Positions 1 to 10,708 of a DNA stretch of 64,000 nucleotides are shown here, one piece after another. Numbering within the stretch: position 1 is the stretch's first letter; the number at the start of each line of letters is the position of its first letter. The translations under genes and the position numbers were made by a program. Under the pieces are notes generated by a model. That model searched no databases, had not been told where the DNA came from, and saw only the letters and a program-made list of their open reading frames with translations. This stretch comes from Scylla paramamosain (taxonomy: Eukaryota; Arthropoda; Malacostraca; Decapoda; Portunidae): assembly GCF_035594125.1 (NCBI RefSeq), contig NW_026973754.1, forward strand, positions 293,501 through 357,500, read 5' to 3'.

Positions 1-426
1 CCCAAAGCGACCGTCGTTCTGCCTCCCCCGCTCTCACAGGACGCTACGCTGCAGGCCTTCAAGGAATGGAGACAGCAGTGGGAGGACTATGCCCGCCCCC
101 TGCCACCACTTGACCTTGGCGCCCACGTCAGGCTCCAAGATCCCGTCACTAAGCGATGGGATGAAGTGGGCGTAGTCATGGGGATTGGCAAGAGCCGCGA
201 CTACCTGGTGAAGACTACCGCTGGACGTGTATTGTGGCGGAATCGCCGCTTCATTCGTGTGGTCCCTGCCCCATCTACCGCGGAAAGAGACAGTCACGAC
301 GGGCAGCCCTTACACCCCCCAGCTCAGAAGATCCCTGATCCCGCCACCCCAAATGCACGCCGACGCCGCCGTTGGGAAGCCGACGGACCCATACGCCGCT
401 CAGCGCGTATAGCCTTACGTTCATAG
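1..426 (+). pseudogene. 3' end of Ty3/gypsy pol (integrase C-terminus)
   Basis: An open frame enters from the left edge and ends at a TAG at 424-426. The part around residues 30-85 has the form of the gypsy integrase C-terminal domain: LGAHVRLQDP, then KRWDEVGVVM, then SRDYLVKT and RNRRFIR, that is a small beta-barrel segment followed by the usual RNRRFLRP-like motif. It is followed by an Arg-rich tail and then a purine-rich tract and a probable LTR, as expected for the end of pol. Only the last part of the element is in the window, so its activity cannot be judged. Family call is from motif recognition. Confidence 0.75.
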
Positions 427-440
427 CTAGTTAATGAACG

Positions 441-458
441 TGAAGAGGAAGGGGGAGA
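441..458 (+). other. polypurine tract of the gypsy element
   Basis: A run made almost only of A and G, with a G5 block, lies directly before a TG dinucleotide that begins the probable LTR. In LTR retrotransposons this tract primes plus-strand DNA synthesis. Confidence 0.6.
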
Positions 459-701
459 TGTGTGAAGTATGAATGCTTCATTGTTACGGGGCTTCACTGT
501 ATTGGTTAGGGTTCATAGTTTGTATTGGTTTCATGCTTCACTGTTTCACTAGTGTTTACTTCGCCCCTTGCTCTGTATTAATCATTGAGTTCTGTACCAC
601 GCCGCCACCGGCTCGCACCTACGTACTTGTAACTGTCTACACATTAAAAGCACTGGGAACTTGTGACTTTATGTAGCCCGAGAACCTACAAGAAGGATAC
701 A
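459..701 (+). repeat. probable 3' LTR of the gypsy element
   Basis: The segment begins TGTGTGAAG right after the polypurine tract and can end at ...GGATACA, where family A sequence starts abruptly. The 5' LTR is outside the window, so length (about 243 bp) and right border are inferred from the TG...CA rule and from the junction only. The right end may be truncated by the neighbouring element. Confidence 0.45.
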
Positions 702-1884
702 AAAAGCTTTTGATAGAGTCTGGCACAAAGCTTTGATTTCCAAACTACCCTCCTACAGCTTCTATCCTTCTCTCTGTAACTTCATCTCAAGTTTCCTTTC
801 TGACTGTTCTATTGCTGCTGTGGTAGACAGTCACTGTTCTTCTCCTAAATCTATTAACAGTGGTGTTCCTCAGGGTTCTGTCCTGTCACCCACTCTCTTC
901 TTATTATTCATTAATGATCTCCTAAACCAAACTTCTTGTCCTATCTACTCCACCGATGATACCACCCTGCACTTTTCCACGTCTTTTCATAGACGTCCAA
1001 CCCTTCAGGAGGTAAACATTTCACGCAGGGAAGCCACAGAACGCTTGACTTCTGATCTTTCTAAAATTTCTGATTGGGGCAGAGCAAACTTGGTATTGTT
1101 CAATGCCTTAAAAACTCAATTCCTCCATCTATCAACTCGACACAACCTTCCACACAACTATCCCCCTCTTCTTCAATGACACTCAACTGTCCCCATCTTT
1201 TACACGGAACATCCTCGGTCTGTCCTTTACTCATAATCTGAACTGGAAACTTCACATCTCATCTCTAGTTAAAACAGCTTCTATGAAGTTAGGCGTTCTG
1301 AGACGTCTCCGCCAGTTTTTCTCACCCCCCAGCTGCTAACTCTGTACAAGGGCCTTATCCGTCCATGTATGGAGTATGCTTCACATGTCTGGAGGGGTTC
1401 CACTCATACTGCTCTTCTAGATAGGGTGGAATCAAAAGCTTTTCGTCTCATCAACTCCTCTCCTCTAACTGACTGTCTTCTGCCTCTCTCACCACCGCAA
1501 TGTTGCATCTCTAGCTGTCTTCTACTGCTATTTTCATGCTAACTGCTCTTCTGATCTTGCAAACTGCATGCCTCCCCTCCTCCCACGGCCTCGCTGCACA
1601 AGACTTTCTTCTTTCTCTCACCCATATTCTGTCCACCTCTCTAACACAAGAGTTAACCAGTATTTTCAATCATTCATCCCTTTCTCTGGTGAACTCTAGA
1701 ACTCCCTGCCTGCTTCTATATTTCTACCTTCCTATGACTTGAATTCCTTCAAGAGGGAGGTTTCAAGGCAGTTATTCATCAATTTTTGACTACTGCTTTG
1801 ACCCTTTTATGGGACTGACATTTCAGTGGGCATTTTTTTTTATTGGATTTGTGTTGCCCTTGGCCAATGTCCATCCTACATAAT
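702..1884 (+). mobile_element. non-LTR retrotransposon family A, 5'-truncated copy A1
   Basis: The copy starts inside the reverse transcriptase at the [17 protein letters not shown] segment (compare the long frame at 14,681-16,288) and runs to the family 3' end CCTACATAA. The largest surviving frame is 733-1179. It keeps [20 protein letters not shown] but the catalytic SYADD box reads as a changed STDD, and frames shift after 1,179 and again near 1,335. It is a dead copy. Its 3' end runs into an (AC)n array rather than poly(A). Confidence 0.85.
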
Positions 1885-1911
1885 AAACACACACACACAC
1901 ACACACACACA
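1885..1911. repeat. (AC)n microsatellite
   Basis: Uninterrupted AC units between the end of copy A1 and the splice donor of the next exon. Confidence 0.9.
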
Positions 1912-1919
1912 ACACTTAC

Positions 1920-2196
1920 ACCGGCCACAGTCAGAGTGAAGGTGGCCACGGTGGCAGAGGTGGAGGGTGGAGTGAGGCAGGTGACTGTGGTGGAGGAGAC
2001 ACTCTGCACCACACAGGTCTGGCCCCCCACCAGCACCACAGGAGAGGCAACCAGACCTTGCAGACCACTTACACTGATGGTGAGCAGGGTGCTGCCACAC
2101 AGGGAGCCTTCCAGGGGACTGAGGGAGGACACCTGCGGCACCACCACCACACGGCCCTCACTGCTGTACCCTGCGATGTCTGTCACTGTTATGCCC
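1920..2196 (-). CDS. PKHD1L1: PKHD1L1-like exon s: IPT/TIG domain
   Basis: Reading minus strand, the exon follows a TGCAG acceptor and ends before GTAAGT (or two bases earlier before GTGTAA, giving 1922). It encodes the end of one IPT domain and most of the next: VSSLSPLEGSLCGSTLLTI, then VVLVGGQTCVVQS and TVTCLTPP, the last strands of an immunoglobulin-like TIG fold with its paired cysteines. It joins exon r in phase (AG + G gives Arg, then GITVTDIAGYSSEG). This is the last exon recognised; downstream exons must lie beyond the left edge or past the A1 and gypsy insertions. Confidence 0.8.
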
Positions 2197-2198
2197 CT

Positions 2199-2385
2199 GC
2201 AGGTGAGGTGTGGTGAGGCGTGGTGAGGTGTGGTGGTGTGGTGAGGTGCAGTGATGCTGTGGTGGCATGGCAATGCCATGGTGTTGTGTGGTGATGCTCT
2301 GGTGGTGTAGTGCAGTAATGTGATGTATGATAGTGTGGTGAGGTGTGGTGGTGCTGTGGTGTAGTGATGCTGCTGTGGTACAAAG
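2199..2385. repeat. degenerate GGTGTGGTGAGGTGT-type minisatellite
   Basis: Plus strand is a run of imperfect GTGGTG/GAGGTGTGGTG units just upstream (in gene sense) of exon s. The long His/Thr-rich frames in it are products of the repeat, not genes. Confidence 0.8.
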
Positions 2386-2506
2386 CTGTATTTCTGTCAT
2401 TGAAGCATGTTCCTTTTTTTTTCTCATATCATCTCAAACATCCAGTTTCTCTCATCTGTGCTGACCTGTCTGTCCATCTGTCTGTCTGTATGTTAGCTGC
2501 ACTCAC

Positions 2507-2710
2507 CTGTTGATTGCCTTGACAGTGATGGGCAGGTATGCACCCGACCTCAGGTTGTCCAGGTTGTCCAGATCGCAGGTCACAGAGGTGTCTGAAGCAG
2601 AGGTCACACTACAGGATGCTTCACCAACACTGACCTCTACCTGGCAGGCCAGGTCACCAAAGCCTGATCCAGTGATGGTGAGAGAGTCGCCACCCACCAC
2701 CTGCAGGCCG
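2507..2710 (-). CDS. PKHD1L1: PKHD1L1-like exon r: IPT/TIG domain
   Basis: Flanked by an acceptor (GACACAG) and a donor (GTGAGT). It encodes GGDSLTITGSGFGDLACQV, the first two strands of an IPT domain, followed by VSVGEASCSVTSASDTSVTC and a linker ending in Asn plus two bases. Phase matches on both sides: exon q ends AG and this exon starts with C (Ser), and its own last AG joins exon s. A clear fibrocystin-type IPT repeat. Confidence 0.88.
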
Positions 2711-2838
2711 CTGTGTCAAAGAAAACAGGAAACACTCAGCGTGGGGAACCATTATTACTGCCACTGGTGCTGCTATCATTACTACCATTACCATCACTAA
2801 TGCAAGAGGGACCCTGGCCTGCGCCAGCCTGCCTTCAC

Positions 2839-3187
2839 CTCAGGTCCTTCACAGTGTTGGTGGTGGAGGAGGCCAGGGCAGAGACCACAGGTGTGTGACA
2901 GGTGTGGAAATGAAAGTACAGGTATCCATTTTCTGGTGTGGTCAGGTCGGGGAGGTCACACCCGTCCAGAGGCATCTCCAGGATGGGGTCACAGCCACTC
3001 ATGTTGACGACCTGACTCACGGCAACCTGGTAGGTGGCTTCCTTGTCACCCAGCAGTGCGGCCATCCTGAGGGCCTGATGAGGTGGCCGTACCACGTTGA
3101 CTTGGTCCCGCATCACTACACCACCAGGCAGTGTGGGGCCAGCATAATAGTGGATGCCTTGCTGGGGGAAGGCCACTTTGAAAGAGC
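2839..3187 (-). CDS. PKHD1L1: PKHD1L1-like exon q: cupredoxin-like insert of an IPT
   Basis: Acceptor TTTCCCACAG, donor GTGAAG. The start reads SFKVAFPQQGIHYYAGP, then GGVVMRDQVNVV; this matches the segment of fibrocystins in which a cupredoxin-like strand pair (…F…GtYyYss…mrGvVnV) interrupts the IPT series. The rest (LRMAALLGDKEATYQVAVSQ, then CDPILEMPLDGCDLPDL) is less familiar. 349 nt, entering in phase 1 and leaving in phase 2, which fits exon r exactly. Upstream it is separated from exon p only by two microsatellites. Confidence 0.85.
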
Positions 3188-3201
3188 CTGTGGGAAAGCA
3201 A

Positions 3202-3273
<72 letters not shown>
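3202..3273. repeat. (TAG)n microsatellite
   Basis: About 24 near-perfect AGT/TAG units in the short intron between exons p and q, 15 bp from the acceptor of exon q. Confidence 0.92.
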
Positions 3274-3308
3274 AAGTAGTACTGGTGGGAGAGATGAGAG
3301 ATGGGAGG

Positions 3309-3414
<106 letters not shown>

Positions 3415-3432
3415 CCCACCTGGCAGCAGCAC

Positions 3433-3544
3433 CAAAGCCATCAGCGGAGAGTACCAGGGTATGAGTGCCAGCCGACAGTGCCGGGGTAAGACAGCTCACG
3501 CTGATGTTACTCCAATGAGTCGTATAACACAGCTCTGATCCGAT
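3433..3544 (-). CDS. PKHD1L1: PKHD1L1-like exon p: second half of an IPT domain
   Basis: After a CCGCCAG acceptor the frame reads IGSELCYTTHWSNISVSCL, then TPALSAGTHTLVLSADGFG, the C-terminal strands of an IPT with its cysteine and TP.lsaG.y.v motif. Two donors are possible. GTGCTG (end 3433) is weak but leaves phase 1, matching exon q. GTGGGT (end 3420) is a better site but leaves phase 2 and would break the frame. The join to exon o upstream does not match, so a connecting exon is missing or was lost when element E inserted. Confidence 0.65.
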
Positions 3545-3885
3545 CTGGCGGCATGAGGTCATAGGTCAGGTCAGGGGTATTGGGAAAGTGATAGGTCAGG
3601 TCAGGGTTACTAGGAAGGTCAGAGGGGGAAGTAGTGACTTTATATCAGTACTAGGGAATTTGGTTGTTGACTCTGAGATGAATGGACATTTCCACCTCGG
3701 CTCCCTACCCTTGTTCCTGTTCCCTGGCACCTGGCCCCTCCCCTGCCCTGCCTTCTCCTCAGATAAATGTTCAATACATTGCTTTGACACACAATTTAAT
3801 TTCTAAAATCTTTCTGGCCTCTTTTTTACTTTTTTTTAACTCAATAAGTCTTATCACTTTCTTAGAATAAAAAAAAGTTCCCAGC
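3545..3885. other. intron remnant, no gene seen
   Basis: Contains two or three copies of a GGTCAGGTCAGGG-type unit near 3,560-3,620. No exon could be supported here, although the bridge between exons o and p would be expected nearby. Confidence 0.5.
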
Positions 3886-4249
3886 AAGGCAGCACACAAA
3901 TGTCAGAAACAGTTGTTCCAGTCACCATGACCAGCAACAGCAATGTTGCTTTGGCCAACAACAAGAAAACACCACACAAGCACACTCTCATGGAAGGTAA
4001 GAACACACCAGTACAGATGCCACATACTGCTACACCTTGCCTTCAGCATGGTAACAGGAATACTCTTGGCACTTACACTACACACACTAATATGCCATGT
4101 GGAGACATGAACAGTTACATCCCCACACCACACATCCAAATCATCCACAAGCACCAACATCACACTTAGCCAAGATGCTTCACACTGCTCCAAAACACAC
4201 CACAACAATACAAACACACATTCAAGACAGTTTGTGCCAAAGCAGCTGA

Positions 4250-4675
4250 GTGAGGCAAAGGGGCATCCAATGTGATATCTGCTGTAACCGGTCCAAGCAT
4301 GCTGTGTGGTGTCATGTCGGCTGCATCGGATCGTTTGCACAGGTACACCACGGATCAATTAACAATAGTATCGTGTGTATCTGCAGCAGATGTGGCTCTC
4401 CTAATGTCTCTACATCTTCTTTCTCACTACCTCCTATTCCAACCTCTAGCTCCTTTGACCTGCTATGCACACACAGTACTAACAAATCTCATATACATTT
4501 TCCTTCCATGAACCAGCAACACTCACCCTCACAACCACCAACACCTAGCCACACATCCCACCACACAACAAGACATTCAAGCTCCACATCACCTAAACAC
4601 CCTTGTAACACCAGTCCATCAATCTGTCAACCAGGGCCATTTCCCATTGCTTTTGGCATTTCCTGCACATCATGA
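4250..4675 (+). pseudogene. family E ORF1 fragment with PHD-like finger
   Basis: The frame begins with a Cys/His pattern, QCDICCNRSKHAVWCHVGC, and then CICSRCGSPN about 25 residues later: two CxxC pairs around a WCHVGC centre, as in PHD fingers carried at the N-terminus of some jockey-like elements. The rest is a Ser/Thr/Pro-rich linker. The frame stops at 4,675 and continues only in pieces to the A fragment at 4,886. Likely an RNA- or chromatin-binding ORF1 of the element; not a host gene. Confidence 0.6.
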
Positions 4676-4885
4676 CTACCCTCACCTCTCTTACACCCCC
4701 TTCACCTAAACCTTCCCCCACTCCCCAACTCCCCCAGCAACCTCTCCCAGTGCCTCTCCTGCCCTACACACAAATGACCCAGACTTCACTGTAGGTACCA
4801 AAACATGCTTAACACCCGACACAGATTCTGCAGAAGTCTTTCCTCCACCATTTAGCAAGACAGTCATAAAAATTTCTAACTGTAA

Positions 4886-5195
4886 TTCACTTTTTTTTTT
4901 TATGTAGGAAGGAAACCAGCCAAGGGCAATACATTTATAAGAAAGTCCCACTGAGGTGCTGATCCCCAAGCATAGTCAAAAGTGGTTGTCAAAAATTGAA
5001 GGATAAATGTCTTGAAACCTCCCTCTTGAAAGAGTTCAAGTTATAGGAAGGAGGAAATACAGAGCCAGGCAGGGAGTTCCAGAGTTTACCAGAGAAAAGG
5101 ATGAATGATTGAGAATACAGATTAACTTTTGCATTACAGAGGTGGACAAAATTGGGGTGAGAGAAGGAAGAAAGTCTTGTGCAGAGAGGCCATGG
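4886..5195 (-). mobile_element. family A 3' fragment (A9) inside element E
   Basis: Begins with a T-run and ATGTAGGAAGG (reverse of the family A 3' end CCTTCCTACATAA) and covers the last coding part (frame 4,989-5,252, ending [13 protein letters not shown]). It separates ORF1 from the endonuclease of element E and seems to have replaced the N-terminal part of that endonuclease. Confidence 0.85.
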
Positions 5196-5698
5196 GGTTC
5201 TACTTGCAGCTTTCAACAGACCTCCATCTTCCAACACAGAATACTCACACAACCTTCACACAGCTCTTTCACACCTCACACCAGACAAACACATCTGGAT
5301 TGTACATGATTTCAACCTCCCTGACATCAACTGGACCACTACGTCCCCCTCCAATCCCTATGACACTGATGTCTTCAACCCTATCATTCCCCACACAAAC
5401 AGGTGCCAGCTACACAACACACTAATTGACAACAAAAATACATTTTCACTCATGCAAACAGTACTCAAGCCAACAAAAACAGGCTGCCACACACCCCTCT
5501 GGTGCCAGAGGCCTTCTCACCACAGTCCATACATTAGACCTTCTCAAAAACAACATACACAATATAATAAACACCCAGGTAGTTCCAGGACTAAATGACC
5601 ACAACAATGTTCCAGTTGACATAGACCTTCTACCGACAAGACAAAAACACAGATGTGGGTCAATCCTACTCTACTCTAGAGCTGACAGACTCAATTAA
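5179..5698 (+). pseudogene. family E endonuclease fragment
   Basis: Frame 5,179-5,598 reads LLAAFNRPPSSN, then HIWIVHDFNLPDINWTT, the APE-type endonuclease motif with the DFN catalytic Asp/Asn (the usual leading Gly of GDFN is His here). An overlapping frame starting at 5,426 continues the same protein (TTVHTLDLL), showing at least one frameshift. Both catalytic surroundings and downstream SDH box are degraded. Confidence 0.65.
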
Positions 5699-6078
5699 AC
5701 ACTCTACAGAGACAATTTTCTATCTTCTGACTCATACTCTGGACTCCTCCAAGAAACTGGAACAGCCTGACACACCATACACACCACCATGAACAACTAC
5801 AGCCCATAGAAAACACCCTCATGTAGACATACACTCCCCTGGTTCTCCAGGAACCTATGGAAACAACACCACAGAAAACAGAGATGACAGATGCAAACAA
5901 TCACAGAACACACCAGGGAAATGGGCCGCCTTCAGATCTTTCCAAAAGAATCTTGCCAAAAAACATAAAGAAGATCAAACGTGAACACCTTTGTAGATAT
6001 CTCACAGATAATGTTAGAAACAACACCAAACACTTCTTCAAATTCCTCAAGTCATGCAGACAGGACAAAACAAACATA

Positions 6079-6941
6079 CAGTATTTGACGGCTCATAAGA
6101 CGCATGGGCTTATAAGGCACACCTCACTTTGGGCAGGCATTGAAAAAAAAAAAAAAGAAAAGATAAATATGCTCTGAATATGAACTGAAAGGTTTCAACT
6201 GAAATTTGAAGGCCTCTCTTACATATTCAGATCCTTATTAGACCCCAATATTTTACATTTAAAAACTTCTATATTTGCTAGGACCTACTAACACTACCAT
6301 ACACCAATCCTGCTGTGAGATGTGAACAAATATGGTGTAGGCAAAGACACTGTCAGAGCCCAGAGGGATACTAAAGTTTGTATGATGCTCTCTTCACTTA
6401 TAAAACCTTTTGTTTTGTTAGATAGTAAGCTATTTTCTAAAAAAGCAATAGTTTCTCATTAGCTTTGAGTTTTATTGAACATGTAAGCAAGCTAATAATG
6501 TTAGAAGATAGGCACAATTTCAGTTGTATGAAGGTGTGTCTCACTTCAAGGAATAATGGCATCACACTAAGGAACACAGTGAATCTTGCACGTGTCACCA
6601 GGTTTGGTGTGTGACCCACCGTGAGTTTGTTTTGGTACATGCAATGTGAGGGTCATCACTTAATTTCTTCCAGACTGGTGTTATTTTATGTGAATTACTG
6701 GTAAGTCCCACCTGTTATACATTGTTATCTTCCAAAAAAAAGTTGTTTTTGAAGTGTAGAAATGGTCATCACTTTGTTTACATGTGCAAAGATGTTTGGG
6801 GTTTGTTTTAAAGGCCACTGTTGCCACAGACTTACCAGTGGCCACTGCTCCAAAGCTGAACCTTGGCCTTATAAGACGCATGCTTATTTTCTCAGACTTT
6901 TTTTTGGTAAAAAGGCATGGCTTATAAGCCATCAAGTACAG
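6079..6941. mobile_element. 863-bp MITE with TA target duplication
   Basis: Left end CAGTATTTGACGGCTCATAAG and right end, read on the minus strand, CTGTACTTGATGGCTTATAAG are imperfect terminal inverted repeats. TA lies on both sides (6,077-6,078 and 6,942-6,943). Element E continues across it: the frame with HFFKFLKSCRQDKTN before resumes after it as LKDCDDTLATTPEHKEHLL. No transposase was seen inside. TA duplication and a CAG terminus suggest Tc1/mariner or pogo relatives. Confidence 0.75.
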
Positions 6942-7539
6942 TACTTGTCCTTAAAGACTGCGACGACACTCTTGCTACCACGCCAGAACACAAAGAGCAC
7001 TTACTCAACACACAGTTCCACTCTGTATTCACCCAGAAAAACCCGACACAAGCCAAATAGCCCTTACCCACCCATTCCCTCCCCTCGACATCAGGACAGA
7101 CCGAATGCAGAGGTCACCACAGACTCTGGACACCACTAGATCACCTGGACTTGATAAAAGTCCCCCCCCCCTTTTTCCTTAAGACTTGTGCCCCCATCCT
7201 TGCTCTCAGCCTTCCACCCATCCTCTAAGTGATCTTTACCCAACCTCTTCATGCATTCTCTCTTCTCTCTGACTGGCTTTGTGCTGATGTCACCCCATTT
7301 TCAAGGCAGGTGTCTGGAGTGACCCTTCTAATTATTGCCCCATTTCTCCCATCATTATCATCTCCCACATCTTTCAACACATCATACACAGACACATAAT
7401 AAATCATCTTGACACAAACAACATACGTATTATCAGACCACACGACATGGATTCCAACCAAAATTATCATGCGAGTCACAACTCACTGTTACCCACCATG
7501 ACATTACAAGACACCCAGACAGACGTGATGCCAAACAAG

Positions 7540-8225
7540 TTGACACTATCGTGCTAGACTTTGCCAAAGCCTTTAACAAAGTACTCCACAAAAGACTGAT
7601 TCTGAAACTACAGCATTGTGGCAGCACTGGACCAATTCTTCACTGGGTCACTTCTTTTCTTTCCGACAGGACCTAACGTGTTCTTTTTGACAGTGTTGCA
7701 TCTGACCCTGTCCCTGTCTGTTCAGGTGTCCCTCAGGTCACTGTCTTGGGGACCCACACACACAGACAAATATAAAGAGGCTGGAAAAGCTCAACATAGC
7801 TACAGCCAGGTTCATTACAAAACAATTACACACAAACTTCTGGCATAACAACACGCATTAAACAATTAAATATGGACACCCTCACACTTCACAGAGAAGC
7901 ACACAGACTAACAATAATGACAATAATGCACAAACTCACAAACCATCAAACTGACATCAACAAACATGAATACTTACACCACACACAGCTAGTACCCATA
8001 ACACACACAACCACAAATATTCAACATACCACGATAACACAGACTCTTTCAAGCACTCACACTTCCATGGACCACATGCAGCTGGAACGGACTCCCCCTC
8101 ACAAACACAGCACGTGCATTCAAACACCTAACACTCCCACATTTCAGAACATGCACATAAAACTCCTACCCTGGACACTTAGTTTTCCCCTCACCCAACC
8201 CCCAAATAACCTTTTCCCTCTCTGA
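7540..8225 (+). pseudogene. family E reverse transcriptase remnant
   Basis: Around 7,546-7,600 the text DTIVLDFAKAFNKVLHKRL is the RT block with the first catalytic Asp. It is followed by CGSTGPILHWVTSFLSD and SGVPQVTVLG, after which the fingers/palm with the YADD box is absent. The frame 7,872-8,225 (KQLNMDTLTLHREAHRL) is the post-RT C-terminal domain. So the catalytic core has been deleted. Confidence 0.65.
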
Positions 8226-8363
8226 CATCTCCTTGCAGCCAGCTCCCCATATGCACCCTACACATTAAATATTGAGATTGAGATTGAGATGGAGGGAATA
8301 GGTTATGTTTTCCTGACTTTTACTGGGTGGGAGGGAGGGAGGGAAGGACAGAATGACACTCAC

Positions 8364-8403
8364 ATGAACTGATCCTGAAGTGCCAAAGTTTGTTCCTCTT
8401 GAC
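8364..8403 (-). CDS. PKHD1L1: PKHD1L1-like exon o (40 nt)
   Basis: A very small exon between a TCTCACAG acceptor and a GTGAGT donor. Joined to exon n in phase (G + GT) it reads GQEEQTLALQDQF, which takes the place of the GGTTLTITGSGF strand of an IPT. It leaves in phase 2; no matching follower was found before exon p. Good splice signals and phase support it, the short length keeps confidence moderate. Confidence 0.55.
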
Positions 8404-8519
8404 CTGTGAGAGAGGAGAAAATAAGACACAGAAACACATTAGAGAAAATATTTGTTATGACTTAGATCTTCACTGTTTCCACAACTGGAGGAGGAACAGG
8501 AGGAGGATAAGAGACTCAC

Positions 8520-8645
8520 CAAAGAGGGAGAGGGTGTGGAGGGAAAGGCCAATGATGGTGGGTGACAGTGAGACGTCATAAGTGAAGGAGGAAGGGAGGG
8601 AGCCACTTGTGCTGCCCACATCCACCACCACATCCACCGTGCCTC
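8520..8645 (-). CDS. PKHD1L1: PKHD1L1-like exon n: IPT boundary
   Basis: Acceptor CTCTGGCAG, donor GTGAGT. It encodes GTVDVVVDVGSTSGSLPSSF, then TYDVSLSPTIIGLSLH: the last strand of one IPT, the (S)FTY signature and the start of the next. With the donor of exon m at GTGTGA the join gives TVPAGGTVDVVVDVG, an uninterrupted IPT end, so m-n phase is consistent. Confidence 0.8.
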
Positions 8646-8689
8646 CTGCCAGAGTGGAGAGGGTCAGGAGGTGATGGCCTGGCCTAACC

Positions 8690-9050
8690 TAACACCACTA
8701 CCACCATCATCACCATCATGACACACTCTTACAGTAAGAAATTGTACAAACAAAAGAGGAAAGAAAATGTGAGAAAATAGTATTTCTAATCCTAAAATAC
8801 ATTTTTCACTTAGCAGCATCACATGTAGCTTTGGCTCTGTCTCATACGCAAAAAGTAGCCACACCAAAAAAATGTAACACCAACATATGTATGTTGTTGG
8901 TGTTATCTTTCTGTGCTGTGGGCGCAAATCACCCAAGCTATGTGTGATGCAGCTTGTATGTGATATAAATATAGTTTTCCTGACAGAGCAATTAGCCAGT
9001 GGAAGGCACTGACTGACCAATTTATGTGTGCAGGAACCATTCATAGCTTT
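8690..9050. other. intron sequence, no gene seen
   Basis: AT-rich intron sequence with a short ACC/ATC run near 8,692-8,720. No coding or structured element could be supported. Confidence 0.5.
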
Positions 9051-9147
<97 letters not shown>

Positions 9148-9244
9148 GCATTCATAGCTTTAAAGATAAATATGACAAATTAACTTTAAAAGATAAGACA
9201 TTACAAGTTTTACTAAATTCTTTAAAAATAAAATTACATAAGAA

Positions 9245-9283
<39 letters not shown>

Positions 9284-9306
9284 ACACACACACACACACA
9301 CACACA
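9051..9306. repeat. two (AC)n arrays around a short spacer
   Basis: AC repeats at 9,051-9,145 and 9,247-9,306 with single interruptions. The motif CATTCATAGCTTTAAA occurs both before (9,038) and after (9,149) the first array, suggesting a local duplication. Confidence 0.9.
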
Positions 9307-9759
9307 GTTGGAGAAAAAAGTGAGTTATAGAGAAGTAGTGAAGGACCAGAGAAGTAAAGAACGCTTGACAAGAGAGTTTATAAAGGTAATAAAGGAAAAG
9401 GAAAACCTGGTAAGAGACACTGTAGATAAAAAGAAGAGTGTAATGATCTTTGGCCTGGAAGAAAGTGAGATAAAAAAAATGGTATAAAAGAGAAGCAGAA
9501 CAAAGAAAAACAGCTCGATTAGTACTGAGTGTGATAAACGAAGGGGATACAAAGCTGGAAGATGAAATAGAGGTGTACATGATTGGTAAATATGATCAAG
9601 GAAAAAGTAGACCATTGAAAATCAAACTAAAATCCCAAACAACAGCTGAAGAAACATTGGCAAATGCGTGGAAGCTAGCCAAAAGTAACAAGTTTAAATA
9701 AGTCTGGATTAGAAGAGAAATGAATGAGGAAGAAAGGAAGAAACTTAATGAATTGAGAA

Positions 9760-10350
9760 GTGAAGCAAAAGAAAGGAATGAACAGAGAACACAAGAGGAA
9801 AAGGAACTTTCTTCTGGAGAGTAATGGACCTAAGGTTGAGGAAGTGGTACATGTGAAGAGTGAAGGGTGCAGAGGCACAGCTCTAAGAGAGGGAGGGACA
9901 TGGACAGTGGCATACACTAATGTGGATGGTTTAGTTTCAGTGATGGATGAAGTGAATGAATTTATGAAAGCAAATGAACCAGACATCATGGCAATGGTAG
10001 AAACTAAACTAAGAGATTCAGAGACATCAAATTTAGGAGGGGGAAGTACAATATGTGGATAAGAAACAGATGTGGAAAAGGAGGAGGTGGGGTGATGATG
10101 CTTGTTAAAAAGGGTATCAGGGTGGAGAGTGGAAAAGGCAGAAGGCTTGGTGGAAGGCCTAAATTTACAACTAATAAATGGAAGAGGAGGAATACAATAT
10201 GTCACAGTGGTGTATGTCCCACCAAAAACAAAGACCTGGAATAGACAAGAGCATGAACAGTTGCTGAGTGAGACAAAAGAATGGCTTGTAAAGAAAATTA
10301 AAGAAAACAACAAAATTGTTATAATGGGAATTTTAATTGTAAAGAGATAA
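9760..10350 (+). pseudogene. family B endonuclease (B1), frameshifted
   Basis: Three overlapping frames carry consecutive parts of an APE-like endonuclease: AYTNVDGLVSVMDEVNEF and PDIMAMVETKLRD (9,760-10,062); GGGVMMLVKKG (10,053); VTVVYVPPKTKTW and KIVIMGILI (10,102-10,350), where the usual GDFN is MGIL with a lost base. Equivalent to 20,826-21,767 in B2. Confidence 0.7.
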
Positions 10351-10708
10351 ATTGGGAGGAGTGGAACACAAGAGGAGGAGAAGACTCATGGGAAGATAAG
10401 GTTCTGAAACTGGCAATGAACAATATTATGACACAGTGGGTTGAGGAAAACACTAGATACAGAGGAGCAGAGGAGCCATCAATTTGGTGTTATCAAAAGA
10501 AACAGATATTATAGAAGACATGAACTATAGTTGTCCACTAGGAAAAAGCGACCATGTCATGATAAGGTTTTGTATTAAAGAAAAAAGAGAGGAGAGTAGA
10601 TGTGAAGATTATAAAAGTGAAAGATTTAATTATGGTAAGTAAAATTTTGAACAAATGAGGAGATACTTTGGTGAAGGGGATTGAAGTACACTTATCACAG
10701 CAAGTAAT

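Larger units (their letters stand above)
3886..8298 (+). mobile_element. non-LTR retrotransposon family E, long degenerate copy
   Basis: A plus-strand element can be followed through an ORF1 with a PHD-like zinc finger (4,250-4,675), an endonuclease fragment (5,179-5,698), and a reverse transcriptase remnant (7,540-8,225). It ends in a tail of GAGATT units near 8,268-8,298. It is broken by an antisense family A fragment at 4,886-5,195 and by a MITE at 6,079-6,941, and has an internal RT deletion after SGVPQVTVLG. Recognisable motifs are HDFNLPDINW (usually GDFNLPDINW) and DFAKAFNKVLHKRL. Non-functional. Confidence 0.8.

Noticed and set aside
34..297. 87-aa minus-strand frame over the gypsy integrase end
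   Set aside because: It is antisense to a frame with clear integrase C-terminal motifs.
3596..3790. Candidate bridging exon between o and p (EVEMSIHLRVNNQIP)
   Set aside because: Looks faintly IPT-like but has a stop upstream and no matching acceptor or phase.
6437..6935. Minus-strand frames of 67 and 84 aa inside the MITE
   Set aside because: No transposase or other domain; composition like random AT-rich sequence.
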